In this document: positions 25,997-35,108 of the stretch, piece after piece | How the letters are laid out: every line of letters starts with the position of its first letter | Position numbering within the stretch: position 1 is the stretch's first letter | Source: Sphingomonas cannabina | GTDB lineage: Bacteria; Pseudomonadota; Alphaproteobacteria; Sphingomonadales; Sphingomonadaceae | NCBI RefSeq assembly: GCF_021391395.1 | Contig: NZ_CP090059.1 | Coordinates: 3,085,001 to 3,149,000, forward strand | Length of the DNA stretch: 64,000 nucleotides | Direction: 5' to 3' | Position numbers and translations under genes: made by a program | Notes under the pieces: generated by a model | Database searches by the model: none | What the model was told of the DNA's origin: nothing | What the model saw: only the letters and a program-made list of their open reading frames with translations

Positions 25997-27196
25997 ATGA
26001 ACGGCATGAACATCCTGAGCGGCATCCGCGTGCTCGACTGCTCGATCGCGATGGCGGGGCCCTTTGCCGCCCAGCGGCTCGGCGACCTCGGCGCGGACGT
26101 GGTCAAGGTCGAGCCGACCTCGGGCGAATGGCAGCGCCACGCCGCCGCGGGCGGGGCGACGGGGAAGCAGGTCAACGTCTCCTTCCTCTCGCTCAATCGC
26201 AACAAGCGCTCGCTGGCGATCGACCTCAAGGCGCCCGAGGGCAAGGCGACGCTGCTCGAGCTGGTGAAGACCGCCGACGTCTTTCTCCAGAACTACCGCC
26301 CCGGCGTCGCCGAGCGGCTGGGGGTCGATTATGCGACGCTCGCCGCGATCAACCCGCGCCTCGTCTACGTCTCGATCTCCGGCTATGGCGAGGACGGCCC
26401 CTATCGCCTCTATCCCGGCCAGGACCTGCTGCTCCAGGGCATGTCGGGCGCGATGCTGTCGGCCGGCGCCGAGGGACAGCCCCCCTCCCCCGCAGGCCAA
26501 TATGTCGTCGACGCCGTCACCGCCTACAGCGCCTTCGAGGGCGCGCTGGCCGCGCTCTTCCACCGCGAGCGCACGGGCGAGGGCCAGCTCGTCCAGGTCA
26601 ACATGCTCGACGCGATCACCACCATCCAGATGCAGGAGCTGTCGGTGTTCACCGTCGGCGGCAAGCCGCAGGCCCGCTCCGCCGAGCCCCATGCGCACAG
26701 CTACATCCGCGCACCCTATGGCGTGTTCGCAACCAGCGACGGCTATATCACGCTGGCGATGGCCCCCCTCGCGAAACTCGGCGAGGTGCTGGGCGAGCCG
26801 TTCTTCGCGGGCATGGACGACCAGACCGACGGATGGACGCACCGCGACGCGATCTTCGCGAAGGTGAAGGCCAGGCTGCCCACCGCGACCAGCGCCGACT
26901 GGCTCGAACGCTTCCGCGCCGCCGACATCTGGGCGGGCCCGGTCTACGGCTATGCCGAGCTGGTCGACGACCCGCAGATCCGCCACAACGGCACTTTCGT
27001 CGAGTACGACCATCCGACCGAGGGCCGGGTGAAGACGCCGGGCTTCCCGATCCGCTTTTCCAGGACGCCGTCAAAGGTGGAGCGCGGCGCGCCGCTGGTC
27101 GGCGAGCACAGCCGCGAGCTGCTCGCCGAGATCGGCCTCGACGAGGCCGCGATCGACCGGCTGGTCGAATCCGGCGTCGTGCGCCAGCACGCCTGA
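25997..27196 (+). CDS. Class III CoA-transferase (CaiB/BaiF family)
   Basis: Protein of 399 residues of the formyl-CoA transferase/CaiB family, which moves CoA between carboxylic acids. 'GIRVLDCSIAMAGPFAAQ' opens the Rossmann part, the catalytic Asp is D172 in 'YVVDAVTA' (aligned by eye with Asp169 of formyl-CoA transferase), and 'HRERTGEGQLV' follows. ATGs at 25997 and 26006 are both possible. In an operon with an enoyl-CoA hydratase it should activate an acid produced earlier in the pathway. Confidence 0.88.
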   Translation: MNGMNILSGIRVLDCSIAMAGPFAAQRLGDLGADVVKVEPTSGEWQRHAAAGGATGKQVNVSFLSLNRNKRSLAIDLKAPEGKATLLELVKTADVFLQNYRPGVAERLGVDYATLAAINPRLVYVSISGYGEDGPYRLYPGQDLLLQGMSGAMLSAGAEGQPPSPAGQYVVDAVTAYSAFEGALAALFHRERTGEGQLVQVNMLDAITTIQMQELSVFTVGGKPQARSAEPHAHSYIRAPYGVFATSDGYITLAMAPLAKLGEVLGEPFFAGMDDQTDGWTHRDAIFAKVKARLPTATSADWLERFRAADIWAGPVYGYAELVDDPQIRHNGTFVEYDHPTEGRVKTPGFPIRFSRTPSKVERGAPLVGEHSRELLAEIGLDEAAIDRLVESGVVRQHA

Positions 27197-27208
27197 CGGA
27201 GCGGAAGC

Positions 27209-27979
27209 ATGACTGGCACCCTGCGCTTCACCATCGACGATCAGGTCGCGACGATCCTGATCGACCGTCCCGACAAACTCAATGCCATGACTCCGGAGAT
27301 GGCCGACGCGCTCGTCGTGGCGGTGACCGAGTGCAACACGTCCGACGCGATCCGCTGCGTGATCGTCACCGGCGCCGGCGACCGGGCGTTCTGCGCCGGC
27401 TCCGACATCACGACGCTCGACGCCTATGCAACCGCATGGGACTTCCGCAACCGTGCCGACTATTGCGACGCGCTGCGCGCCTGCCGCAAGCCGGTGATCG
27501 CGGCGGTGAACGGCTATGCGCTGGGCGGCGGGCTGGAGACGGCGCTGGCCTGCGACATCCGCATCGCCTCCGCCACCGCGCGCTTCGCCGCGCCGGAAAT
27601 CAAGCTCGGCTGGATCGGCGGCGGCGGCATGGCGGCGGGGCTTGCGCATTCGATCGGCATGTCCAATGCGGCGATGATGCTGCTGACCGGCGACATGATC
27701 GATGCCGAGCGGGCGCTCGCCTGGGGTTTGGTGAGCGAAGTGCTCGCCCCCGACGCGCTGCTGCCCCGCGCGCAGGAGATCGCGCGCACCATCGCCTCCC
27801 GCGCGCCGATCGCGGCGGAGACCGCCAAGCTCAACCTCGCCGCCGCGTTCAGCATGCCCCACGACAAGGCGATCGAATATGAACGGGACCTCCAGGCGAT
27901 CTGCTTCGCCACCGACGACGCCCGCGAGGGCCGCGCCGCCTTCGCCGAGAAGCGCGTGCCCATCTTCCGGCGCCGCTGA
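27209..27979 (+). CDS. Enoyl-CoA hydratase/isomerase family protein
   Basis: Crotonase-fold protein of 256 residues. The oxyanion-hole segments 'FCAGSDI' and 'YALGGGLE' are intact, and both glutamates of true hydratases are present ('GGGLETALACD' and 'APEIKLGWIGGG'), so hydration of a CoA-thioester double bond is plausible, though crotonases also catalyse retro-aldol and C-C cleavage. It follows the CoA-transferase after 12 bases, which supplies the expected thioester substrate. Confidence 0.87.
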   Translation: MTGTLRFTIDDQVATILIDRPDKLNAMTPEMADALVVAVTECNTSDAIRCVIVTGAGDRAFCAGSDITTLDAYATAWDFRNRADYCDALRACRKPVIAAVNGYALGGGLETALACDIRIASATARFAAPEIKLGWIGGGGMAAGLAHSIGMSNAAMMLLTGDMIDAERALAWGLVSEVLAPDALLPRAQEIARTIASRAPIAAETAKLNLAAAFSMPHDKAIEYERDLQAICFATDDAREGRAAFAEKRVPIFRRR

Positions 27980-27991
27980 GCGGGACCGCCC

Positions 27992-28948
27992 ATGACCCGC
28001 CCCCGCATCCTGCTCACCCGCCGCTGGCCCGAGGCGGCCGAGGCGCGGCTCGCCGAGCGCTATGACCTCACCGTCAGCCCCGACAACAAGCCCCTCGGCG
28101 CCGACGCGCTCGCCGCGGCTATGCGCGACTATGACGCGCTCTGCCCCTCCGCCTCCGATCGTCTTCCCCGCGCCGTGATCGAGACGCCGGGGCGCCGGGT
28201 GCGGATCATCGCCAACTACGGCGTCGGCTACGACCATATCGACATCGACGCCGCGCGCGAGGCGGGCGTGGTCGTCACCAACACCCCCGGCGTGCTCACC
28301 GATGCGACCGCGGACATCGCGGTCATGCTGATGCTGATGACGATGCGCCGTGCGCTGGAGGGCGAGCGCGAGCTGCGTGCCGGCGCCTGGCGGGGCTGGC
28401 GCCCGACGCACCTGCTCGGCCATTCGCTGGAAGGCAAGCTGCTGGGTCTCGTCGGCTTCGGCCGCATCGCCCGCGCGACGGCGAAGCGCGCGGAGGCGTT
28501 CGGGATGCGGATCGCCTATCACAGCCGCCACGTCGCGGAGGACATGCCGGCGGAGGCTTATCACGCCAGCCTCGCCGAACTGGCGGCCAAGGCCGACGTG
28601 CTGTCGCTGCACGCGCCGGGCGGGACCGAGACGCGGCACATGATCGACGCCGCGCTGCTCGCCCGGATGCCGGCGCACGCGGTGCTCATCAACACCGCGC
28701 GCGGATCGCTGGTGGACGAGCCCGCGCTCGCCGCGACGCTCACCGACGGCGGAATCGCAGCAGCGGGCCTCGACGTCTATGCGGAGGAACCGAAGGTGCA
28801 TCCGGCGCTGTTCGATGCCCCCAACATCGTGCTGCTGCCGCACCTCGGCAGCGCGACGGTCGAGACGCGCATCGCGATGGGCATGAAGGTCGCGGACAAT
28901 CTCGACCGCTTCTTCGCAGGCGAAGCGCCGCCCGACCGGGTGGCTTGA
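27992..28948 (+). CDS. D-isomer 2-hydroxyacid dehydrogenase
   Basis: NAD(P)-dependent dehydrogenase of 318 residues of the glyoxylate/hydroxypyruvate reductase type. Nucleotide site 'GLVGFGRIARATAKRA'; catalytic Arg in 'NTARGSLVDE', Glu in 'LDVYAEEP' and His in 'LLPHLGSAT' are all present. Last gene of the DUF4432-SDR-CoA-transferase-hydratase operon, 12 bases after the hydratase. It may reduce a C2-C3 keto acid such as glyoxylate or hydroxypyruvate released at the end of the pathway; this is inference. Confidence 0.88.
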   Translation: MTRPRILLTRRWPEAAEARLAERYDLTVSPDNKPLGADALAAAMRDYDALCPSASDRLPRAVIETPGRRVRIIANYGVGYDHIDIDAAREAGVVVTNTPGVLTDATADIAVMLMLMTMRRALEGERELRAGAWRGWRPTHLLGHSLEGKLLGLVGFGRIARATAKRAEAFGMRIAYHSRHVAEDMPAEAYHASLAELAAKADVLSLHAPGGTETRHMIDAALLARMPAHAVLINTARGSLVDEPALAATLTDGGIAAAGLDVYAEEPKVHPALFDAPNIVLLPHLGSATVETRIAMGMKVADNLDRFFAGEAPPDRVA

Positions 28949-28955
28949 CCAAAAC

Positions 28956-28976
28956 CCCTCTCCCTTTGGGAGAGGG
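28956..28976. terminator. Convergent hairpin terminator
   Basis: CCCTCTCCC-TTT-GGGAGAGGG sits between two convergent genes. Read on the minus strand it is followed by GGTTTT, 11 bases past the beta-helix gene stop, so it likely ends that gene. It also resembles half of a family B repeat. Confidence 0.55.
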
Positions 28977-28987
28977 ACACTGGGGCG

Positions 28988-31018
28988 TCATTCCGGCGGA
29001 CGCCTCGCCCCGGCCCCGGCAATCACCCCCCGCGCCTCGGCCGGCCAGTCGCGATCCGGCACCAGCACGTTGTCGCGCGCTACATTCCCGATCTCCTCCA
29101 GCCAGCGGCCGCCGGTCGTCTCCGAATTGTGCCAGTTGCCGGTGGCGACGTTGTCGGTCGAGATGCGCCGGCGGTACATCTTGCCCGCGGTGTTGATGTT
29201 GAGCCACTTGCCCCGCGTCTCGACGACGTTGCCGGTCACGCGGAAATGCTTGCTGCCCTCGTCGAGGTAGATGCCGATCCGGTCGCCGATGTCGAAGATA
29301 TGGTTGCCGCGGATCACCGCGCCGGGGTTGGCGGAGAGGTTGTAGATCGCGCCGCCGTCCATGAACCACTGCTTCACGCCATGGATGCGGTTGCCCTCGA
29401 TCACCGTGTCGCGCAGCGTCGTCGGCGTCGTGTAGCGGGTGTTGTGGACATAGCCCTTCTGGTTCTCGTCGTAGTTCGGGTTGCCCCCCGCATCGTTGTA
29501 GCCCCAGCCCCAGCCGACCGCGATCCCATCATAGGGCGCATCGGAGACGTCGTTGTGGGCGATGCGCGCGCCGGTGATATAGGTCGTCAGGATCGCGGCA
29601 TTGTCCTTGTAATCCTGGCTGACGGTCGCGACGACATTGTCCTCGATCGTGAGGTCGCGGTTCACCAGCGCCGGGTCGCTCGGGTGATGGGCATCGGCCC
29701 GCACGCCCCCGGCCATGATCGCGCCGCCCGAGAGCACGCCGAAATGATTGCGCGCCACCCGGATGCCCGCGGTGGCGAGACCGGTGCCGGCGAGATTGGC
29801 ATTGGCATCGTTGCCGATGCCGAGCGCCACCTGCCCGAGCTGGGTGAAGCGATTGCCCTCGAACGTCACGTCGCGCGCCGCCGCGACCTGCACCGCGGCC
29901 GGGATCTGGTTCCAGCGCTGGCGCATCGATTCGAACTCGACGCAGCCCCAGCCGCAGCTTTGCCAGGCATCCTTCGGCCGGATCGGCGACACTTCGGCGA
30001 GGAAGGCGCCGCTCTGCTGATTGGCATAACCCGCCGGCCGCGACGGCCCGAGCCACGAGCTGTAGGAGAAACGCAGACCGCGGAAGGTCAGCCGCTCGAT
30101 CGGCGCGGCCGGCGTGCCGGCGATGGCCACCAGCGTCTCCAGCGTCGGCAGCACGACGGTCAGCTTGCCGATGTCCTCGTCCTGCCCGATCCGGAGGTAG
30201 AGCTTGCCCGCCGCGGGATCGAGGAACCACTGGCGCGGCTTGGCGTGCCAGTCGTTGGTCTTGCCGATGAACTCCAGCGCGTTGACCAGGAACAGCCGCG
30301 AATCCGCCGGGAAGATCGGCTTGGTCAGCGTGTCGTAGCCCCAGCTGTTGTTGTCCCACGCCGGCTGCTGCATCGTCACGCTACGCCCGGAAATCGCCTT
30401 CACCGGCGAGACGCGGTCGGTGAAAAAACCGGTCGCCTCGAGCTCCAGCCGCTCGGGATGCTTGACCGCCGCGACATAGCTGAGGTCGGGATTGACGATC
30501 TCGAAGCCGGTCGCGGTGAAGGCGAGGTCGGTCGGCTTGATCTCGATCCACGGGCGCTCGGCGAGCGTGTCGTTCACCCACAGCTGGCGGGACTCGAGCC
30601 CCTTCGGCACGTCGGCCACCCAGATGCGCCGCTCCTCGTCATAGGGGCGGAAGCCGGTCACGGTGATGCCGCCGGAGATGACCGGCGAAGCGCCGTCCGC
30701 CGCACGCCATTCGACGCGGTGGCCGCGCTGCCCGCCGTCCGCGGCACGGAAGACGAGCGGCTTCCGCAACCGATAGGTGCCGCCGGCCAGCACCACCGTC
30801 ACGTCGCCGCGAGCGTTGGCGGCCCGGACCAGCGCCTGCGCCCGTTCGAGCGACCGCACCGGCCGCGCCGCACTGCCGGGGGCGCGGTCGTCGCCCTGGG
30901 GCGAGACGTGGATCGTCGCATCCTGTGCCTGCGCCGCTGTGGCGAGGCACAGGCCGGCGAGAAGCGCAGCTCCGCGCCGCAAGAGGGTCAGCAACGCTTT
31001 CCGCCCCGATCGTTCCAT
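28988..31018 (-). CDS. Secreted right-handed parallel beta-helix protein, possibly GH141-like
   Basis: Exported protein of 676 residues (signal 'LLAGLCLATAAQAQ') made almost wholly of beta-helix coils. The opening 'IHVSPQGDDRAPGSAARPVRSLERAQALV', described here as the family entry block, the 'PVISGGITVTGF' segment and 'RQLWVND' resemble GH141 enzymes (alpha-fucosidase or xylanase) and related helical glycosidases; later coils repeat N-x-I/V steps ('IEDNVVATV', 'IEGNRIHGV', 'IRGNHIFDI'). Conserved acidic residues near 'YDGIAVGWGWGYND' and 'MDGGAIYN' could be catalytic. It follows the TonB receptor by 16 bases and is probably co-expressed, so it likely acts on the imported polymer. A lyase or esterase activity is also possible. 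Confidence 0.7.
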   Translation of the reverse strand: MERSGRKALLTLLRRGAALLAGLCLATAAQAQDATIHVSPQGDDRAPGSAARPVRSLERAQALVRAANARGDVTVVLAGGTYRLRKPLVFRAADGGQRGHRVEWRAADGASPVISGGITVTGFRPYDEERRIWVADVPKGLESRQLWVNDTLAERPWIEIKPTDLAFTATGFEIVNPDLSYVAAVKHPERLELEATGFFTDRVSPVKAISGRSVTMQQPAWDNNSWGYDTLTKPIFPADSRLFLVNALEFIGKTNDWHAKPRQWFLDPAAGKLYLRIGQDEDIGKLTVVLPTLETLVAIAGTPAAPIERLTFRGLRFSYSSWLGPSRPAGYANQQSGAFLAEVSPIRPKDAWQSCGWGCVEFESMRQRWNQIPAAVQVAAARDVTFEGNRFTQLGQVALGIGNDANANLAGTGLATAGIRVARNHFGVLSGGAIMAGGVRADAHHPSDPALVNRDLTIEDNVVATVSQDYKDNAAILTTYITGARIAHNDVSDAPYDGIAVGWGWGYNDAGGNPNYDENQKGYVHNTRYTTPTTLRDTVIEGNRIHGVKQWFMDGGAIYNLSANPGAVIRGNHIFDIGDRIGIYLDEGSKHFRVTGNVVETRGKWLNINTAGKMYRRRISTDNVATGNWHNSETTGGRWLEEIGNVARDNVLVPDRDWPAEARGVIAGAGARRPPE

Positions 31019-31034
31019 AGCTCCCCTCGCCGCG

Positions 31035-33782
31035 TCAGAAGCGGAAGCGCACGCCGGCGGAGATGCGCCGTCCGGTCTTGCGATACTCCTTGGTGCGGTC
31101 CTCGCTCACCGAATAGATGAATTCCTTCGCGTCGTTGAGGTTGGTGCCCTCGGCGAAGACGGTGAACTGGGGATTGACGTCGTAGGACAGGCTCGCGTCG
31201 AGCTGGCCATAGGCGTCGAAATATTCGGGCTCGCCGTTGCGGCCGGAGGCGACCTGGAGGAAATTGTCGCGCCAGGTATAGGCGACGCGCGCCTGCAGCC
31301 CGTATTTCTCATAATAGCCGACCAGGCTGTACGACCATTTCGACAGCCCCTCGAGCCCGAAGCTCACATTGGCCACCGTGTTGGTGTAGCTCGCGTTGGA
31401 GTCGGTGTAGTTGAGGCTGGTCTGCACGCCGAACCCACTGAGCGCGCCGGGCAGGAAGGTGAAGGCCTGGCGATAGCCGAGCTCGAAGCCCTTCACCGTC
31501 GCGCCCTTGCCATTGTCGGGCACCGTGACCTGGAAGGTCACCTGGTCGACGAGCTGCGGCGTCGTCACCAGCGTCACGAACGAATCGATATCCTTGTAGA
31601 AGACGGCGGCGTTGAGCAGCGCCGAAGGCGAGAAATACCATTCGAGGCCAGCCTCGACCTGCGTCGCGCGAAACGGCTGCAGGTCGGGATTGCCGCGGCG
31701 GATCGTCTCGTTGCCGGGATTGGTCTGGATCGACTGGCGCGGCGACAGGTCCGACAGCGTCGGCCGGGTCATCACCCGCGAGGCGGCGACGCGGAAGATC
31801 AGGTCGTCGGTCAGCGACAGCCGCGCGTTCAGCGACGGCAGCCAGTCCTGATAATGGCCGCGGAAGCCGACCGGGACCACGCCCGACAGGACGATGTCGT
31901 TCTGGCCGGTCGGGTTACCGTTGGCGTCGACGCGCTGCTTCGCGCTGACGATCGTCTGCGACGCGCCGTTCGAGGTGTAGATCGTGTCCTCGAACCGGAC
32001 GCCGGCGTTGATCGTCAGCGGCATGCCGGCGAGCCGCGTCTCCCAGGTGCCCATCACGAAGCCGACCTTGACGTGCTCGTCGACGACCGAGGACGCGGCC
32101 GGCGAGAAGACGGCGGGGTCGAAGGTCTTGCCGTCCTGCGCGGCATATTGGTCGATCAGTTGGACCAGCGCGCGTGGATCGTAGCTGATCCAGTCGCGGA
32201 CGATGTTGTCGCTGCCGCCGCCTGAGAAGAAATAGCGGTTGGTCGGCCCGAACAGCGACGTCGGCAGCGCGCGGTCTGATCCGCAATAGGCGCATTGCTG
32301 GCCGAACGGCATGTCGTTGCCGGTCAGCGTCTTCTTGCGGTCGGCATACATGCCGCCGACGTTCAGCGTGAGGTTGTCGAACAGCTTGTACTGCAGCTCG
32401 CTGCGATATTCGCCGATTTCGTCGTCGACGTCGGTGCCGCCGCCCCAGATATAGTAATGCGCGGTCAGCCCCTGCGGATTGGTCGCCGCGTTCGGATAAT
32501 TGGGGCTGCTGAAGCCATAGTCGTAGATCGGGCTGCCCGAGCGGCGGTCGAACCACAGGTCGACGTTCTTGCGCCGGATCGTGGTGAACAGGCTGTCGTT
32601 CCGCCCGCGTCGCCGCGCCGCCGACTGCGAGGCGTCGACGGTCAGCTTGAGCCGGTCGCTCGGTTCCCAGGCGACGTTGAGGCCGTACTGGTCGGTCGTG
32701 ACGTTGCGCACGTCGTACTGGATGATCTCGTCGACGAAGCCGCCCCGGTAGCGCTGGTAGACCGCCTCGTTGCCCTCGACCACCTGCTCGACCAGCGTGC
32801 CGCCGGAGAAGTCGTAGGCGAGGCCGGTCTGCTGCTCGGTGAAGTCGGCCTTGGCATAGAGGCCGTCGAGCGTGACGGTGAGCGTGTCGGTCGGCTTGAA
32901 CTGGATCGATCCGTTGAGGCCGAACCGCTTCAGCTGCCGCTCGAAGAAGAAGGGCGACAGGTTCGAGGGCATCGAGACGTTGGAGAAGGGCGCGACGTCC
33001 GGCCCGATGCGCCCGCCCTGCACGCCGCCGGCGGTATAGTAGGAGTCGGTGCTCGACCGCCGCACATGGCCGGCGCCGATCGTGAACTCGTCGTCGCGGA
33101 CATGCTGGTCGGTGTAGACGGCGGCGAGCGAGACGCCGAACGTCTTGCTGTCGTTGCGCCAGCTGACGACGCCCGAGACCTCGGGATTGTAGCGGTCGGC
33201 GACCTCGGCCCACTGGATGTTGGCCGATCCGGTCGCGAGCAGCCCCGCCTTCTGGTCGAGCGGGCGCAGGGTGCGCACGTCCACCGTCGCGCCGATCGAC
33301 GCGCCGTTGATGTTGGCCTGGGGCGACTTGTAGACGTCGGCGCCGCTGATCACCTCCGACGGCAGCACGTCGAACGAGAACTCGCGGCCGTTGTTGTCGG
33401 TGGCGAGCGTACGGCCGTTGACCGTCACCGCGTTGAACTTGGGTCCGAAACCGCGGACGGTGACGTAGCGGCCCTCGCCGCGGTTGCGCTCGATGGTGAC
33501 GCCGGCGATGCGCTGAAGCGATTCGGCGACGTTCTGGTCGGGCAGCTTGCCGAGATCCTGCGCGACGATCGAGTCGACGACGTTGACCGCGTCCCGCTTC
33601 AGGTCGATCGCCGCGCGCTCGCTTGCGCGGATGCCGGTGACGACGATATCCGCCTCGGATTGCGCCGTTTCCTCGTCCGTCGCCTGCGCCTGCTGCGCCG
33701 CGGCCACACCACTCCACAGCAGCGCACCCGCCGCCGTCGCCGCGAGCAACGCCCTGCGCGCGCGCCCATCCAAATACGCCAT
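31035..33782 (-). CDS. TonB-dependent receptor (TonB-Xanth-Caul type)
   Basis: Outer-membrane receptor of 915 residues. Signal peptide to 'GVAAAQ', TonB box 'DIVVTGIRAS', plug with 'QDLGKLPDQNVAESLQRIAG' and 'VRGFGPKFNAVTVNGR', barrel ending 'ISAGVRFRF'. GGGGAGG lies six bases before the ATG. It heads a two-gene unit with the beta-helix protein, and a GntR-type site lies 65 bases upstream. The cargo is probably the oligosaccharide whose breakdown this locus encodes. Confidence 0.9.
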   Translation of the reverse strand: MAYLDGRARRALLAATAAGALLWSGVAAAQQAQATDEETAQSEADIVVTGIRASERAAIDLKRDAVNVVDSIVAQDLGKLPDQNVAESLQRIAGVTIERNRGEGRYVTVRGFGPKFNAVTVNGRTLATDNNGREFSFDVLPSEVISGADVYKSPQANINGASIGATVDVRTLRPLDQKAGLLATGSANIQWAEVADRYNPEVSGVVSWRNDSKTFGVSLAAVYTDQHVRDDEFTIGAGHVRRSSTDSYYTAGGVQGGRIGPDVAPFSNVSMPSNLSPFFFERQLKRFGLNGSIQFKPTDTLTVTLDGLYAKADFTEQQTGLAYDFSGGTLVEQVVEGNEAVYQRYRGGFVDEIIQYDVRNVTTDQYGLNVAWEPSDRLKLTVDASQSAARRRGRNDSLFTTIRRKNVDLWFDRRSGSPIYDYGFSSPNYPNAATNPQGLTAHYYIWGGGTDVDDEIGEYRSELQYKLFDNLTLNVGGMYADRKKTLTGNDMPFGQQCAYCGSDRALPTSLFGPTNRYFFSGGGSDNIVRDWISYDPRALVQLIDQYAAQDGKTFDPAVFSPAASSVVDEHVKVGFVMGTWETRLAGMPLTINAGVRFEDTIYTSNGASQTIVSAKQRVDANGNPTGQNDIVLSGVVPVGFRGHYQDWLPSLNARLSLTDDLIFRVAASRVMTRPTLSDLSPRQSIQTNPGNETIRRGNPDLQPFRATQVEAGLEWYFSPSALLNAAVFYKDIDSFVTLVTTPQLVDQVTFQVTVPDNGKGATVKGFELGYRQAFTFLPGALSGFGVQTSLNYTDSNASYTNTVANVSFGLEGLSKWSYSLVGYYEKYGLQARVAYTWRDNFLQVASGRNGEPEYFDAYGQLDASLSYDVNPQFTVFAEGTNLNDAKEFIYSVSEDRTKEYRKTGRRISAGVRFRF

Positions 33783-33846
33783 GCAGACCTCCCCGTGCTT
33801 GTTTGAGAAGCATCCTGCACTCAGGCGAGTTCGTATGTCAAATGAT

Positions 33847-33862
33847 CATAATACGTAATATG
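33847..33862. promoter_or_regulatory. Candidate GntR operator, site 2
   Basis: CATAATACGTAATATG, an imperfect palindrome in which only two symmetric positions fail. It lies between the MFS stop and the TonB receptor start, in a short AT-rich stretch, and closely matches site 1 (36331). Confidence 0.55.
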
Positions 33863-33863
33863 T

Positions 33864-35108
33864 CTAACGGACCGACCGGATCGGCAGAACGCACAGCGCC
33901 GAGGCGAAGACGAAGGCCAGCGCCGCCCACAGGATCGCGCGATAGTTCCCGTCGAAGATGCCGAGCAGCACCGCCGCCATCACCGGGCTGATGATCTGCG
34001 GGATGTTGACCGCGGTGGTGAGGACGCCGAGGTCCCTGCCCTCGTCGCCCAGCGCGCTCTTGGGCAGCACCTGCGTCATCAGGGCGATGTCGATCGACAT
34101 GAACATGCCGTAGCCGACCCCGATCACCGCGGCGTAGACCCACATCCCCGCCATCGACGGCGCGATCAGCGGCGCGGCCATCGCGCAGCCCATGATCAGG
34201 CTGCCGGCGACCACGAAGGGCTTGCGGCGCTGGATGCGATCGGACCACCAGCCCGAGACCAGCGACGCGATGATCAACGTAACCAGCGTCACGATCGCCA
34301 TGTTGGCGATGGCGATGTTCGACTCCCCGTCGCCGAGGCCGATATAGTCGCGCAGGATGTAGAGCAGATAGGCCGCGACCGCCTGATAGCCCATGTAGAT
34401 GGTGAAGCGGCTGAGGAACGCCCAGGCGAAGTCGGGATGCTCCCGCGGGCTGATCCAGAAGCCGCGCACGAACTCCCCCCAGACGAAACGCCGCGCCGGC
34501 ATCTGAGCGCTCGACGGCTCGCGGTTCACGGCGATGAAGGCGAGGCACGAGGCGGCGATCGCGGCGGCGAACAGGCCGTAGGCGACCGTCGGCGTGCTCG
34601 CGAGATAGCCGGCGACCACGGTGCCCGCGGTCAGGCCGGCCGTCATTCCTGCCCCCACGATCCCCGACACGCCGCCCCGCGTCTCCGGCGCGAAACGGTC
34701 GGCGATCAGCGTGGTCATCGCCGGCTGCATGGAATTGTAGGCGATCGCCGCCATCACCCACAGCACCATCACCGACCAGAAGCTGGTCATCCACGACACG
34801 CCGAACAGGCACAGCGATCCGACCAGCGATCCGACCGCGATCCACGGTGCCCGCCGCCCCCAGCGGCTGCGCGTCCGGTCCGACAGCGCCCCCGCGACGG
34901 GCGTCGCCAGCGTGGAGAAGACCGAGGTCACCGCGAACAGCAGCGCGAGGTTGTTCGCCTTGTCGCCGGGATCGAGCTTCGCGATCTGGTTGGGCAGCAG
35001 CACACCGAGCACGCCGCTGTAGAGCGCCATCAGCAGGAAGAAATTGACCATCAGCGAGAACTGCAGCCGCGTCCGCTGCCGGCCGAGCACCCAGGCGTGC
35101 GTGGTCAT
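33864..35108 (-). CDS. MFS sugar transporter (GPH/SLC45-like)
   Basis: Inner-membrane transporter of 414 residues with about 12 membrane segments. The loop 2-3 motif 'SDRTRSRWGRRAPWI' is typical of glycoside/hexuronide cation symporters and SLC45-like sugar carriers. The ATG overlaps the stop of the enolase-superfamily gene (ATGA), so the two are coupled. It would carry the sugar product from the periplasm to the cytoplasm after TonB uptake. Substrate unknown. Confidence 0.88.
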   Translation of the reverse strand: MTTHAWVLGRQRTRLQFSLMVNFFLLMALYSGVLGVLLPNQIAKLDPGDKANNLALLFAVTSVFSTLATPVAGALSDRTRSRWGRRAPWIAVGSLVGSLCLFGVSWMTSFWSVMVLWVMAAIAYNSMQPAMTTLIADRFAPETRGGVSGIVGAGMTAGLTAGTVVAGYLASTPTVAYGLFAAAIAASCLAFIAVNREPSSAQMPARRFVWGEFVRGFWISPREHPDFAWAFLSRFTIYMGYQAVAAYLLYILRDYIGLGDGESNIAIANMAIVTLVTLIIASLVSGWWSDRIQRRKPFVVAGSLIMGCAMAAPLIAPSMAGMWVYAAVIGVGYGMFMSIDIALMTQVLPKSALGDEGRDLGVLTTAVNIPQIISPVMAAVLLGIFDGNYRAILWAALAFVFASALCVLPIRSVR

